From Desulfobacteraceae bacterium (lineage in GTDB: Bacteria > Desulfobacterota > DSM-4660 > Desulfatiglandales > B25-G16): 43,989 bases of DNA. The stretch is taken from contig JAUWZV010000004.1 in NCBI GenBank assembly GCA_030615105.1, forward strand, positions 1 to 43,989. Direction: 5' to 3'. The translations under genes were made by a program, and so were the position numbers. This document shows positions 8,302 to 15,732 of this stretch, piece after piece. The notes below the pieces were generated by a model. It did no database searches. It saw nothing but the letters and a program-made list of their open reading frames with translations, and was not told the DNA's origin. How positions within the stretch are numbered: position 1 is the first letter of the stretch; the number at the start of each line of letters is the position of its first letter.

Positions 8302-8531
8302 TAGTCACCCCAAACATGTTCGCTTTCCCAATCACTGAATTCCCCGGGTTTTACTGGATTCCGTGCATAGCCTTCTCTATGTTTCCGTTCCATCTCTTCT
8401 TCATTGAGTTTATCAATGGCAGCCTGAAGAGCACGACGCGCAAATGCGGATCTCGTTGTCGCTAATTTTTTTACGATTCTATCAATCTCAGCCACCAAAT
8501 CCTCATTAAAGGTCATTTGTACAGTTTTCAT
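8301..8531 (-). CDS. Ribbon-helix-helix antitoxin of the MazF pair
   Basis: A 76-aa antitoxin with an N-terminal ribbon-helix-helix (MKTVQMTFNEDLVAEIDRI, then TTRSAFARRAL) and an acidic, probably disordered tail (PGEFSDWESEHVWGD) that would wrap the MazF toxin. The start at 8531 is preferred over an upstream in-frame ATG at 8555 because AGGAGT lies five bases before it. It is expected to repress its own promoter. Confidence 0.85.
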   Translation of the reverse strand: MKTVQMTFNEDLVAEIDRIVKKLATTRSAFARRALQAAIDKLNEEEMERKHREGYARNPVKPGEFSDWESEHVWGD

Positions 8532-8569
8532 ATCACTCCTCCAACATTCCATCAATTATTTTTATAGCT

Positions 8570-8598
8570 ATAATAGTATACATTTTTATAGTAGTCAA
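8570..8598 (-). promoter_or_regulatory. Promoter of the RHH-mazF operon
   Basis: On the minus strand TTGACT (8593-8598), a 17-base spacer and TATTAT (8570-8575), about 40 bases before the antitoxin start. The surrounding AT-rich block has repeated ATAGTA/TATACT motifs that could serve as the autoregulatory operator. Confidence 0.6.
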
Positions 8599-8601
8599 CC
8601 T

Positions 8602-8944
8602 TAGATATAAAAAGATGGCAAAAGTACGCACAATATTGGGGAATTCTGACATTCTTGATTTTAAATTAGGCGATTTGCTTATGGAGTGCTGCGAATAGGT
8701 TATAGGTAAATAGAAAAATGGAATGAGGAGATACTGCCTGTGCGTGTTAGCACGCGGGCAGAGCATTAAAGATTTTCAGAAAAGTATTATGATATTAGGA
8801 CGCCCCGGTCAAATATGCTTTGCATTTTACAGGGCAGGCAGATTCACACAAATTATTGAAATTAACATATTGAAAGTAAATATTATCTGCGTGTACCTGC
8901 CCGGCAGGCGGGTGGCAAGCAGTTCTGCGTCCTATTTATGGAAA
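8602..8944. other. Intergenic DNA with GC-rich hairpins
   Basis: No gene supported. It holds two hairpin-forming GC-rich segments, one around 8744-8771 (CTGCC...GTGCGTG facing CACGCGGGCAG) and one around 8896-8914 (CCTGCCCGGCAGGCGGG), related to the CCTGCC/GGCAGG elements elsewhere in the window. Confidence 0.55.
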
Positions 8945-10120
8945 TTATTTCCTTTCCAATACCTCTTTCGGAACCTCGGCCTTTTCTGGCCATCCATCTG
9001 GTATGAGTTGACCGGGCTTCTCTCCGAATTTCTTCTTGTCAGAATGGAGCTTCGGCCTTTTGAATTCCTCTCTGGGCTCCTTTGGGATCCTGCCATTGAG
9101 GATGGACTCCGAGCGCAATCTTCTACCTATGGTCTTTTCCATCAAGGTGCCAAGCTCTAAAACCCTCTCGATATTGATACCATCTATATCAATACCCATC
9201 TCATCTAACATGACACACATATCCTCAAAGGTGACCAGTCCTACTACAGTAGGATCTTTATAATAATAGGCACCTGTGCCAGCCACAGGGGTTCTATCCA
9301 GAAAATTGGTCGGCTGTCCGCCGGTGCCGCCCAGGGTCCCCTCAAAGATCTCAATACCTGCCTGAAGTGCAGCAAGGACATTTGCCAGACCCCAGCCTCT
9401 GGTGACATGAAAATGGGCCACATGCAGATCTGGATTTGGAATCTCATCCATGATCATGGAAAAGTACCTGTATACCTGATCAGGTGGGGCGGAGCCATCA
9501 TGGTCGGCATGTTCGATATCATCGGCACCAATGCTGAGCCACCTTTTTGTAAACTCTACTGCATCCTCTAACTTAGTCGGACCAGATACGGGGCTGCCCC
9601 AGATAGTGCTCACAGTTCCATTCATCTTGATGCCGGCATCTTTGCATTTCTTTATACACCTTTCTGCCTCCTTCCAGTAAGCAGGCAGTGTTGTACCACT
9701 ATTAGCAAAGTGATGCTCCTCATCTGTTGACACCATCATAAGGATTCTGTCAGGGCCATATCCCTTTTCTTTAATCTCAATAGCCCTGTCCACGGCCGGT
9801 TCCCTGATCGTAATAGCTGTCCATTCAATATCGTCTTTGTTTATGCCCCTTTTGGTCAGCCGTTTTTCAAATATAGATCCCCTAACTTCTTTGAACACCT
9901 CTTCTGCATCCTTGAACTGGGGCATACCCCGGGGGTTTCCCAGATTTGTAACCTCAAGTCTCTTTACCCCTGCAAAGGCCAGCTCTTGGAGGTAGTATAT
10001 CTTTGCTGCGGTAGGGATCCATATCTCCTCATGCTGGATACCATCCCTGATGGATATCTCGGCAAGTCTGACCTTTTTAGGCATCCTTGTATTGTGTTTA
10101 AAAATATCATATTCGCTCAT
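8945..10120 (-). CDS. HMGL-like DRE-TIM enzyme, third gene of the GcdA operon
   Basis: A 391-aa TIM-barrel protein of the HMG-CoA lyase/carboxylase superfamily. The metal motif is present (EISIRDGIQ, R24-D25), as is the metal-binding HxH (AHFHVTRGWG). The active-site loop reads GGTGGQPTNFLDR, with Gln where HMG-CoA lyase has Cys, so it is probably not a true HMG-CoA lyase. A charged C-terminal extension (about residues 335-391) is unusual for the family. A strong GGAGG six bases before the ATG fixes the start. It follows the carboxyltransferase gene by 14 bases and is surely cotranscribed. Its reaction is unknown; the context suggests cleavage or condensation of a CoA-linked intermediate. Confidence 0.75.
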   Translation of the reverse strand: MSEYDIFKHNTRMPKKVRLAEISIRDGIQHEEIWIPTAAKIYYLQELAFAGVKRLEVTNLGNPRGMPQFKDAEEVFKEVRGSIFEKRLTKRGINKDDIEWTAITIREPAVDRAIEIKEKGYGPDRILMMVSTDEEHHFANSGTTLPAYWKEAERCIKKCKDAGIKMNGTVSTIWGSPVSGPTKLEDAVEFTKRWLSIGADDIEHADHDGSAPPDQVYRYFSMIMDEIPNPDLHVAHFHVTRGWGLANVLAALQAGIEIFEGTLGGTGGQPTNFLDRTPVAGTGAYYYKDPTVVGLVTFEDMCVMLDEMGIDIDGINIERVLELGTLMEKTIGRRLRSESILNGRIPKEPREEFKRPKLHSDKKKFGEKPGQLIPDGWPEKAEVPKEVLERK

Positions 10121-10134
10121 TTTATTCCTCCTTT

Positions 10135-11874
10135 CTATCCCTTGATAGATCTTGGGGTCAACATCAGATGATGCGGACAGATACTCTTTGGATTTTGATA
10201 ACAGCTTCCAGCAAAAGCAATAAAATAATCCCTTAGTTGTGTCATGGGCACAATCTCATCCACCAGACCAGCCTTTGCGCAATATGTGGGCCTTGACTGA
10301 TCATAGTACTGTTGAGCAAGGGCATTCATCTTATCAATCACTGGTTCAAGGGGGTTGCCCGCATCCTTTTCCTTTACCAACCTTCTTGAGAAGGCAGCAG
10401 CAGCAGCTGTTTCACCGTGCATTACATAGATTTCTGTGGTAGGTACACCAAGGGTAAAGGCATTATTTCTGGTTGCCTGGGGTCCTCCCATTATGTAATG
10501 GGCAGCAGCTGTCCCCTTTCTCAAGACAACGCACATCATAGGAAGTTCTGAACTCTCAATAGAGTAAATAAGTGACTGCCCAAGCCCGAGGAGTTCTGCC
10601 TTCTCAGCAATGTCGCCAACATCAATACCTGAGGTATCCTGAAACCAGATCATAGGTATCCTGTCCCTGCCACAGAACATGACCAGCTCATTCATCTTTA
10701 TAAGGCCCTGTCTGTAAAGCTTGCCACCTATGCCCAGATATTGATTCTCTGCATATTGGGGATAACCAGGACCTAAAAATCCCTGTCGATTGGCAATAAC
10801 GCCAACCAAGAAACCGTCTATCTTGGCAAGTCCACAGTAAACTTCAGGGGCATAGTCTGGCCTGTATTCCATATGTTCACTTCCATCAAAAACGCGGGCC
10901 AGCACCTGTTCAATGCTATAGGTCTTTTTTTGATTAAAGGGAACAATAAGGTTAAGGTCCTCTGCCGGATAAATCGGATCAGCTGGTTCTGCTACCCTGA
11001 ACGTCGATGGGTCATACATAGGCATACCTGAAACACATTTCTTTACAGCCTCAAGAACACCTTCCTCGGTGTCAAATACCTCTCTCATAAAGCCAGTCGC
11101 ATCATGGTGGATTTTAACACCTCCAGGGGGAACCTGTTTGAACTTTCTTGTTGCATCGATTAAGGTCTCTGCACCATCAAGATCAAATCCTCCCTTGGGA
11201 GACATGCCACTGACAATACCTCCTCCACCTACTGCCATATTGGATTTTTCATGGGCGAAGATGATAGACGGGCTTATCGCATGATATCCACCACCAGCCG
11301 GATTTGTCCCATACATACCACAGATCACGTGTATACCTTTTTGTTCTAGCTCAGAATGCCTAAAAAATGTCCTTCCACCAGACCTCCTGCCAGCGTATAC
11401 CTTTTCTTGTTCAGTTAACTTTACGCCACTGCAGTTAAGTATCCAGACAAGGGGAATGTTCAAACGTTCGGCAATATCCTGGGCCCGAAAAATATGCTCC
11501 CGCTGACCTGGGATCCAGGCCCCTGCAAGGACTTTATTGTCTGAGGCAATAATTAAAGTGTATCTGCCCGATATCTTACCCAAACCAGTTACAACTCCGG
11601 TTGACCCCTCCTGATTGAATTCAGGGTCATAGAGGCTGTTTAATGGTGCAAATGTACCAGGATCAACTAAAAGCTCGATCCGTTCCCAGGCCGTCTTTTC
11701 CCCTCTTTTGTGGATCTTTTCAACCGGAAGACCTGCCATTTTTCTTTTCTCTAAGGCCTCGGCTACCTCCTTTTCAACCTTGGATATCTCAAGGGCATTG
11801 GCCTCTTCCTTTTTTCTTTCATTTTCTTTTAGTTCTTTTCCTATTGGAGCCATTTTTTCAAAATACTGTTTCAT
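10135..11874 (-). CDS. gcdA: Glutaconyl-CoA decarboxylase alpha-type carboxyltransferase (GcdA)
   Basis: A 579-aa carboxyltransferase. It resembles the Acidaminococcus glutaconyl-CoA decarboxylase alpha subunit almost end to end by recall: KRGE near residue 57, ASDNKVLAGAWIPGQ, the RRSGGRTFFR loop, YGTNPAGGGYHAISPS, and in the second half RQGLIKMNEL, WFQDTSGIDVGD and AELLGLGQSLIYSI, followed by RKGTAAAHYIMGGPQ. Such subunits move CO2 between an acyl-CoA and biotin; in the Na+-pumping decarboxylase this step drives ion export. The biotin carrier and the membrane beta subunit are not in this window. The start has GGAGGG within the end of the preceding crotonase gene, one base away from its stop, so translation is coupled. 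Confidence 0.88.
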   Translation of the reverse strand: MKQYFEKMAPIGKELKENERKKEEANALEISKVEKEVAEALEKRKMAGLPVEKIHKRGEKTAWERIELLVDPGTFAPLNSLYDPEFNQEGSTGVVTGLGKISGRYTLIIASDNKVLAGAWIPGQREHIFRAQDIAERLNIPLVWILNCSGVKLTEQEKVYAGRRSGGRTFFRHSELEQKGIHVICGMYGTNPAGGGYHAISPSIIFAHEKSNMAVGGGGIVSGMSPKGGFDLDGAETLIDATRKFKQVPPGGVKIHHDATGFMREVFDTEEGVLEAVKKCVSGMPMYDPSTFRVAEPADPIYPAEDLNLIVPFNQKKTYSIEQVLARVFDGSEHMEYRPDYAPEVYCGLAKIDGFLVGVIANRQGFLGPGYPQYAENQYLGIGGKLYRQGLIKMNELVMFCGRDRIPMIWFQDTSGIDVGDIAEKAELLGLGQSLIYSIESSELPMMCVVLRKGTAAAHYIMGGPQATRNNAFTLGVPTTEIYVMHGETAAAAAFSRRLVKEKDAGNPLEPVIDKMNALAQQYYDQSRPTYCAKAGLVDEIVPMTQLRDYFIAFAGSCYQNPKSICPHHLMLTPRSIKG

Positions 11875-11875
11875 C

Positions 11876-13093
11876 TTATTGTCCCTCCTTTAATCTATAA
11901 TCTGCCACGCTCTGTTCAAGTGTTCCTATCAGACCTGCCCGGAACCTTGGGTCCCTGTAAATTCTTGCATCTGCCTTCATTTCTCTTTCAACAAATGAAT
12001 TTTCATCAAATTGTAATGGCTCATAACCCTGAAGAAGGCTGTTTAAGGCCTCTATGGATTGTGGTGCCAGAGGCCTTCCCATCTTGGCGATCTCATCCTT
12101 TACCTCTCTTAAGGGTTTCCCCCAGAGATGGGAGTAATTTTCAGGATTCCTTCTACTGTCAACCTCGACAGAGATCTCCTCTTTTGTTGCCAGGGTTAAT
12201 CTGTCTTTTTCACCTACCTTTGGGATTTCTTCTACCGGGCATGTAGCAAGTTCCAGTCCCTTTGGAAGTAAAAGAAGTCCTGCCTCTTCATTGTTGGTCT
12301 CTAAGTCTTCCTGATACTTTGCCTTATCAGCCTCACGGTCATCAGTTTTCTGCCTCTTTGGAAAAGAGAAAGGGATATCTACAACTACATTATAGGTTCC
12401 GATTTCTTTTAGCTGGTTGGCCTTTACCTCCTTTGATGTCTTAGCCATATATTCTGCATTGATTGGGCCAGCCTTAACCAAGGTTCTGGCTATTCCTGAC
12501 CAACCCGGAATAAGGCCAATCGTGGCCTCGCTAAAACACATACCGCTACGGGAGTCACCTACTAAAAAATCAGCCATCAGGGGAATCTCTGCTGAACCAC
12601 CAAATCTTGTGCCTCCTCCGCAAACAGCAACCACCCTCAAGTATTGGGCAATCTTTCTAGCGATTCCATGGAGGGCAACCCCCTTCTTTAACCTGTTATC
12701 CGCCCATTCAAAGAGCTGGTCCACCTCCTCTGCTGAAGCCCCACTCGCCTCCTTGTCCTTTTTTGTCTCTAAGGTCCTGTCCAGTTTGTCCAGGCTTTCC
12801 TTGAGATCTCCACCAGCGTGTACTGGATCATTGGCCCCATAGAGGATAAGAAATTCAAGATCATCCCTTTTCTCAAAAACCTTATCTAAGCCCTCTAAAT
12901 GGGCATCCAGCCCCGGGTTTCCTACCTGATGAACCGGTGGGTTATAATAACATAGAATAGCACCAGCCTTTCCCTTAAAAGTGACCTGGTCAATTATAAG
13001 GTATGCCTTGCCTTCTGACCATTCATAGATTGGTCCGAGATTTTTATATTCCGCAATCTTATCGGATCTGACCAAGCTTGCTGGGCCTTTCAT
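11876..13093 (-). CDS. Crotonase-superfamily enzyme (enoyl-CoA hydratase/hydrolase-like)
   Basis: A 405-aa crotonase-fold protein, first gene of the operon. The first oxyanion loop is HAGGDLKE, the second GGGTRFGGSAEIPLMAD. Glu residues sit at both catalytic positions (GGSAEI and FSEATIG), followed by IGLIPGWSG, so hydratase or hydrolase chemistry is possible. It is longer than a 260-aa hydratase because of a C-terminal region of about 150 residues, seen also in ring-cleaving and dienoyl-CoA hydrolases; I do not recognise it as BamA. The start at 13093 has GGAGG six bases upstream; a longer reading to 13144 would start inside the likely promoter. With GcdA and the HMGL-like enzyme it should act on a CoA-linked dicarboxylic or hydroxy acid. 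Confidence 0.78.
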   Translation of the reverse strand: MKGPASLVRSDKIAEYKNLGPIYEWSEGKAYLIIDQVTFKGKAGAILCYYNPPVHQVGNPGLDAHLEGLDKVFEKRDDLEFLILYGANDPVHAGGDLKESLDKLDRTLETKKDKEASGASAEEVDQLFEWADNRLKKGVALHGIARKIAQYLRVVAVCGGGTRFGGSAEIPLMADFLVGDSRSGMCFSEATIGLIPGWSGIARTLVKAGPINAEYMAKTSKEVKANQLKEIGTYNVVVDIPFSFPKRQKTDDREADKAKYQEDLETNNEEAGLLLLPKGLELATCPVEEIPKVGEKDRLTLATKEEISVEVDSRRNPENYSHLWGKPLREVKDEIAKMGRPLAPQSIEALNSLLQGYEPLQFDENSFVEREMKADARIYRDPRFRAGLIGTLEQSVADYRLKEGQ

Positions 13094-13135
13094 AAAATGC
13101 CTCCTTTGTATTCGGGTTGATAATTTATGGGACTC

Positions 13136-13164
13136 TATATACAATGATATTAATCCTTATTCAA
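13136..13164 (-). promoter_or_regulatory. Candidate promoter of the crotonase-gcdA-HMGL operon
   Basis: On the minus strand TTGAAT (13159-13164), a 17-base spacer and TATATA (13136-13141), about 43 bases upstream of the chosen start. Both boxes match the consensus at four of six positions. Confidence 0.35.
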
Positions 13165-13218
13165 GTAATATCGGTGAGTTTAGAGTAAAAATTTATCCAG
13201 GAGAGTAACTTAGATACG

Positions 13219-14109
13219 TTGAGAGCCTTAATTATTCGACCAAGCACCCTAGGTGACACTTTACTGCTGGCTCCAGCCCTTCATCAAATAGCTGATAAGG
13301 CAAAATTAACATTATTGGGGAGAAGACCAGGAATTGATTTTTTAAATCCCCTCTTAAGGCATTGCCTTGATTTTGAAAGGGAGGGATGGCATTCTATATT
13401 TTTGGAAGAACCTAATTGCAAGGATCTCCCATTTCCTGAAGTGGACAGGGTGATCTCCTTTCTGAGTGACCATGATGGTAAGGTAAAAAAAGGCTTAAAA
13501 GTCTGTCTAAAAGATATCCCTATCTTTTCATTTCCACCCTTTCCACAAAGGGAAGAAAAAATACATGTTGCATTATATTTAGCATCCTGCCTTGAAAAAT
13601 CTGGACTGCCTGTTAATCCTGATGAGGCCTTAGAAGAGGCCAGGAGGAGGCCTTTGCTTGGAAAAAACAAACTATCCAGATCAGGGAGCATGGTTGTCTT
13701 ACATCCAGGTTCTGGAAGTAAAAAGAAAAACCATCCACCTGAATTTTGGATTGACCTGATAAAGGGCAAAGAACTTGGGCTATTCCATAAAAAAATCTTG
13801 CTTTTAGGGCCAGCAGAGGAGGAATGGGATCAAATCATCGCTAAAAAGCTATCAGGGATAGAAATAGAGATTATTCATTCCCCTAATAAAGACAGGCTTT
13901 TATCATTGCTCAAAAAGGCCTCATTCTACATTGGACACGATAGCGGTATAACACACCTTACAGCAATGCTTGGAACACCCACAATATGCCTTTTTAAAAA
14001 CAGTGATCCCCTTCAGTGGGCTCCTTTGGGGCCAGATGTTACTGTAATTGCTGGTGTTAAATCTCCTGAAATTATCTATAAGAAAATTAAGGAAAAATTA
14101 CAGCAATAG
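13219..14109 (+). CDS. Glycosyltransferase family 9 (ADP-heptose:LPS heptosyltransferase-like)
   Basis: A 296-aa GT-B enzyme, probably adding heptose or a related sugar to the LPS core on the cytoplasmic face of the inner membrane. The N-terminus (ALIIRPSTLGDTLLLAPAL) is the typical GT9 acceptor-domain start, HPGSGSKKKNHP (about residue 160) is the nucleotide-sugar loop, and GHDSGITHLTAMLGTP (about residue 235) is the conserved ADP-heptose site. It is shorter than WaaF/WaaC (about 320-350 aa). The start appears to be TTG; AGGAGAG lies 16 bases away, which is long, so the N-terminus is uncertain. Divergent from the gcdA operon. Confidence 0.82.
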   Translation: MRALIIRPSTLGDTLLLAPALHQIADKAKLTLLGRRPGIDFLNPLLRHCLDFEREGWHSIFLEEPNCKDLPFPEVDRVISFLSDHDGKVKKGLKVCLKDIPIFSFPPFPQREEKIHVALYLASCLEKSGLPVNPDEALEEARRRPLLGKNKLSRSGSMVVLHPGSGSKKKNHPPEFWIDLIKGKELGLFHKKILLLGPAEEEWDQIIAKKLSGIEIEIIHSPNKDRLLSLLKKASFYIGHDSGITHLTAMLGTPTICLFKNSDPLQWAPLGPDVTVIAGVKSPEIIYKKIKEKLQQ

Positions 14110-14130
14110 TTCACCGGAGGCAAAATATTT

Positions 14131-14463
14131 GACAGGATAACAGGATAAACATGATATAAATCCAGTTAATCAAAACTATCTATCACAATCCAGCCAGTGG
14201 CGGGATAATATGGAATATAAAGAAGTGACGGAAACAATTATCGGCTGCGCTTATCGTGTTTATAATAAAATAGGGTTTGGTTTTCTTGAACCTGCCCGCC
14301 ATCCGGCAGGCGGGAGTGTATATGAAAAATAGTCGCAAAACCTATGAGCCTGATTCTTAATTTTGGAGAAAGAAAGGTTGAAATTAAGCGTAAGATCGAA
14401 GATCTGAACTAAGAGATCAACAGGATTAGAAAAAACTATCATGTCAATCCTGTTTATCCTGTC
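14131..14463. repeat. Inverted repeat pair flanking the GxxExxY remnant
   Basis: The left arm, 14131-14155, begins GACAGGATAACAGGATAAAC; the right arm, 14438-14463, is its near-perfect reverse complement with one inserted base and a short mismatch. The two arms bracket the pseudogene closely. Confidence 0.6.
14210..14412 (+). pseudogene. GxxExxY-family protein, internally deleted and interrupted by a GC-rich palindrome
   Basis: From ATG 14210 the frame reads MEYKEVTETIIGCAYRVYNK and then GFGFLE, the standard start of GxxExxY proteins. It is followed by eight extra codons encoded by a 24-base GC-rich palindrome (14291-14314), then SVYEK, the signature's end, and a stop at 14330. In another frame, 14335-14412 encodes PMSLILNFGERKVEIKRKI, which matches the C-terminus of the same family. 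The central part is missing. The N- and C-terminal assignments come from recall of the family and are strong because both ends match. Confidence 0.72.
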
Positions 14464-14492
14464 TAAAAATAGCTGAACTATTACCTTTTGGC

Positions 14493-14521
14493 TTGACTGA
14501 TGCAAGGGGCTTAAGTATCCT
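14493..14521 (+). promoter_or_regulatory. Candidate promoter for the acyl-CoA dehydrogenase gene
   Basis: TTGACT (14493-14498), a 17-base spacer and TATCCT (14516-14521), about 55 bases before the ATG. Confidence 0.4.
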
Positions 14522-14576
14522 TCTGTGAAATAATTTCAGGCAATATTGTAAGATAATTTTAAAAGCAGGGGTATAT

Positions 14577-15728
14577 ATGGATTTTTCATTATCAATGGAA
14601 CATGAGATCTTAAGAAAATCTGTACGGGATTTTGCTGAAAAGGAGATAAAGCCTGTAGCCAGGGAACTGGATGAGAAAGAGGAATTCTCTTACGATACCA
14701 TGAAGGCCATGGCTGGACTGGGCCTTTTTGGTATGTTTGTGTCTGAAGAATATGAAGGCCAGGGGATGGATTATGTCTCCTATATTATTGCTACTGAAGA
14801 AATTGCCAGGGTTGATGGGTCCCATGCTGCCACCATCGCTGCTGGTAATTCCCTGGGTATTGGGCCCCTTTATTATTACGGAAGTGAGGAACAGAAAAAA
14901 AAGTATCTCCCAAAGGCATGCAGTGGTGAGACTCTCTGGGCCTTTGGGCTGACTGAGCCTAATGCCGGCTCTGATGCTGGAAATACAAAGACAAACGCTG
15001 TTCTTGATGGAGACGAATGGGTAATAAATGGGAGCAAGATATTTATTACAAATGGTTCAACTGATATTACTGCTGGTGTCATAGCACTGTGCAGGACAGG
15101 AATAAGGGACGATGGCCGGCCAGAACTAACATCGATTATAGTGGAAAAAGGTACCCCTGGATTTGAGGCCAGGACTATGCATGGTAAATTGATGTGGCGA
15201 GGATCCGATACGAGTGAGCTGTATTTTGATGACTGCAGGGTACCAAAGGAAAATCTTCTGGGCCCGGTAGGTGATGGCTTTCATCAGATGCTTGGAACCC
15301 TGGATGGAGGCAGGCTCTCCATAGGTGCAATGGGTTTAGGTGGGGCACAGGGCGCCTTTGATATGGCCCTTAAATATTCCAAGGAGAGGGTTCAATTTGG
15401 CAAGCCAATATCTACATTTCAGGTCAATTCCTTCAAATTGGCAGATATGGCTACAGAGATAGAGTGTGCGAGACTGCTCCTCTATAAGGCCTGCTGGCTG
15501 AGAGACAATGAACAGCCATTTGGAAAACTTGCAGCCATGGGTAAATTATACTGCTCTGAGGTCATGGGTAGGTGTGTTAACCATGCTGTACAGCTACATG
15601 GTGGATACGGGTTGATGAAAGAATATGATATTGAGAGATTCTATCGGGACCATAAGCTGTTAGAGATTGGCGAAGGAACCAGTGAGGTTCAGCGGATTGT
15701 AATTTCTCGATTAATCGATGCAGTTTAG
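14577..15728 (+). CDS. Acyl-CoA dehydrogenase
   Basis: A 383-aa FAD enzyme of full family length that introduces a 2,3-double bond into an acyl-CoA, passing electrons to ETF. Visible signatures are WAFGLTEPNAGSDAG (about residue 120), WVINGSKIFITNG (about 148), and the C-terminal AVQLHGGYGLMKEYDIERFY followed by LLEIGEGTSEVQR. The Glu in GEGT is at the catalytic-base position of short/medium-chain and butyryl-CoA dehydrogenases. Substrate chain length cannot be read off; proximity to the gcdA operon makes glutaryl-CoA or a short branched acyl-CoA worth testing. An AGGGG site precedes the ATG. The next gene starts four bases after the stop. Confidence 0.88.
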   Translation: MDFSLSMEHEILRKSVRDFAEKEIKPVARELDEKEEFSYDTMKAMAGLGLFGMFVSEEYEGQGMDYVSYIIATEEIARVDGSHAATIAAGNSLGIGPLYYYGSEEQKKKYLPKACSGETLWAFGLTEPNAGSDAGNTKTNAVLDGDEWVINGSKIFITNGSTDITAGVIALCRTGIRDDGRPELTSIIVEKGTPGFEARTMHGKLMWRGSDTSELYFDDCRVPKENLLGPVGDGFHQMLGTLDGGRLSIGAMGLGGAQGAFDMALKYSKERVQFGKPISTFQVNSFKLADMATEIECARLLLYKACWLRDNEQPFGKLAAMGKLYCSEVMGRCVNHAVQLHGGYGLMKEYDIERFYRDHKLLEIGEGTSEVQRIVISRLIDAV

Positions 15729-15732
15729 TTAA

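Noticed and set aside
8723-9160. 145-aa plus-strand ORF
   Set aside because: Its second half is antisense to the well-supported HMGL-like gene, and its first half spans GC-rich hairpins without a ribosome-binding site.
12417-12842. 141-aa plus-strand ORF
   Set aside because: Entirely antisense to the crotonase gene; no independent evidence.
11876-13093. BamA (6-oxocyclohex-1-ene-1-carbonyl-CoA hydrolase) identification
   Set aside because: The crotonase motifs are present, but the sequence around them does not match BamA as I recall it, and no other benzoyl-CoA pathway gene is in the window.
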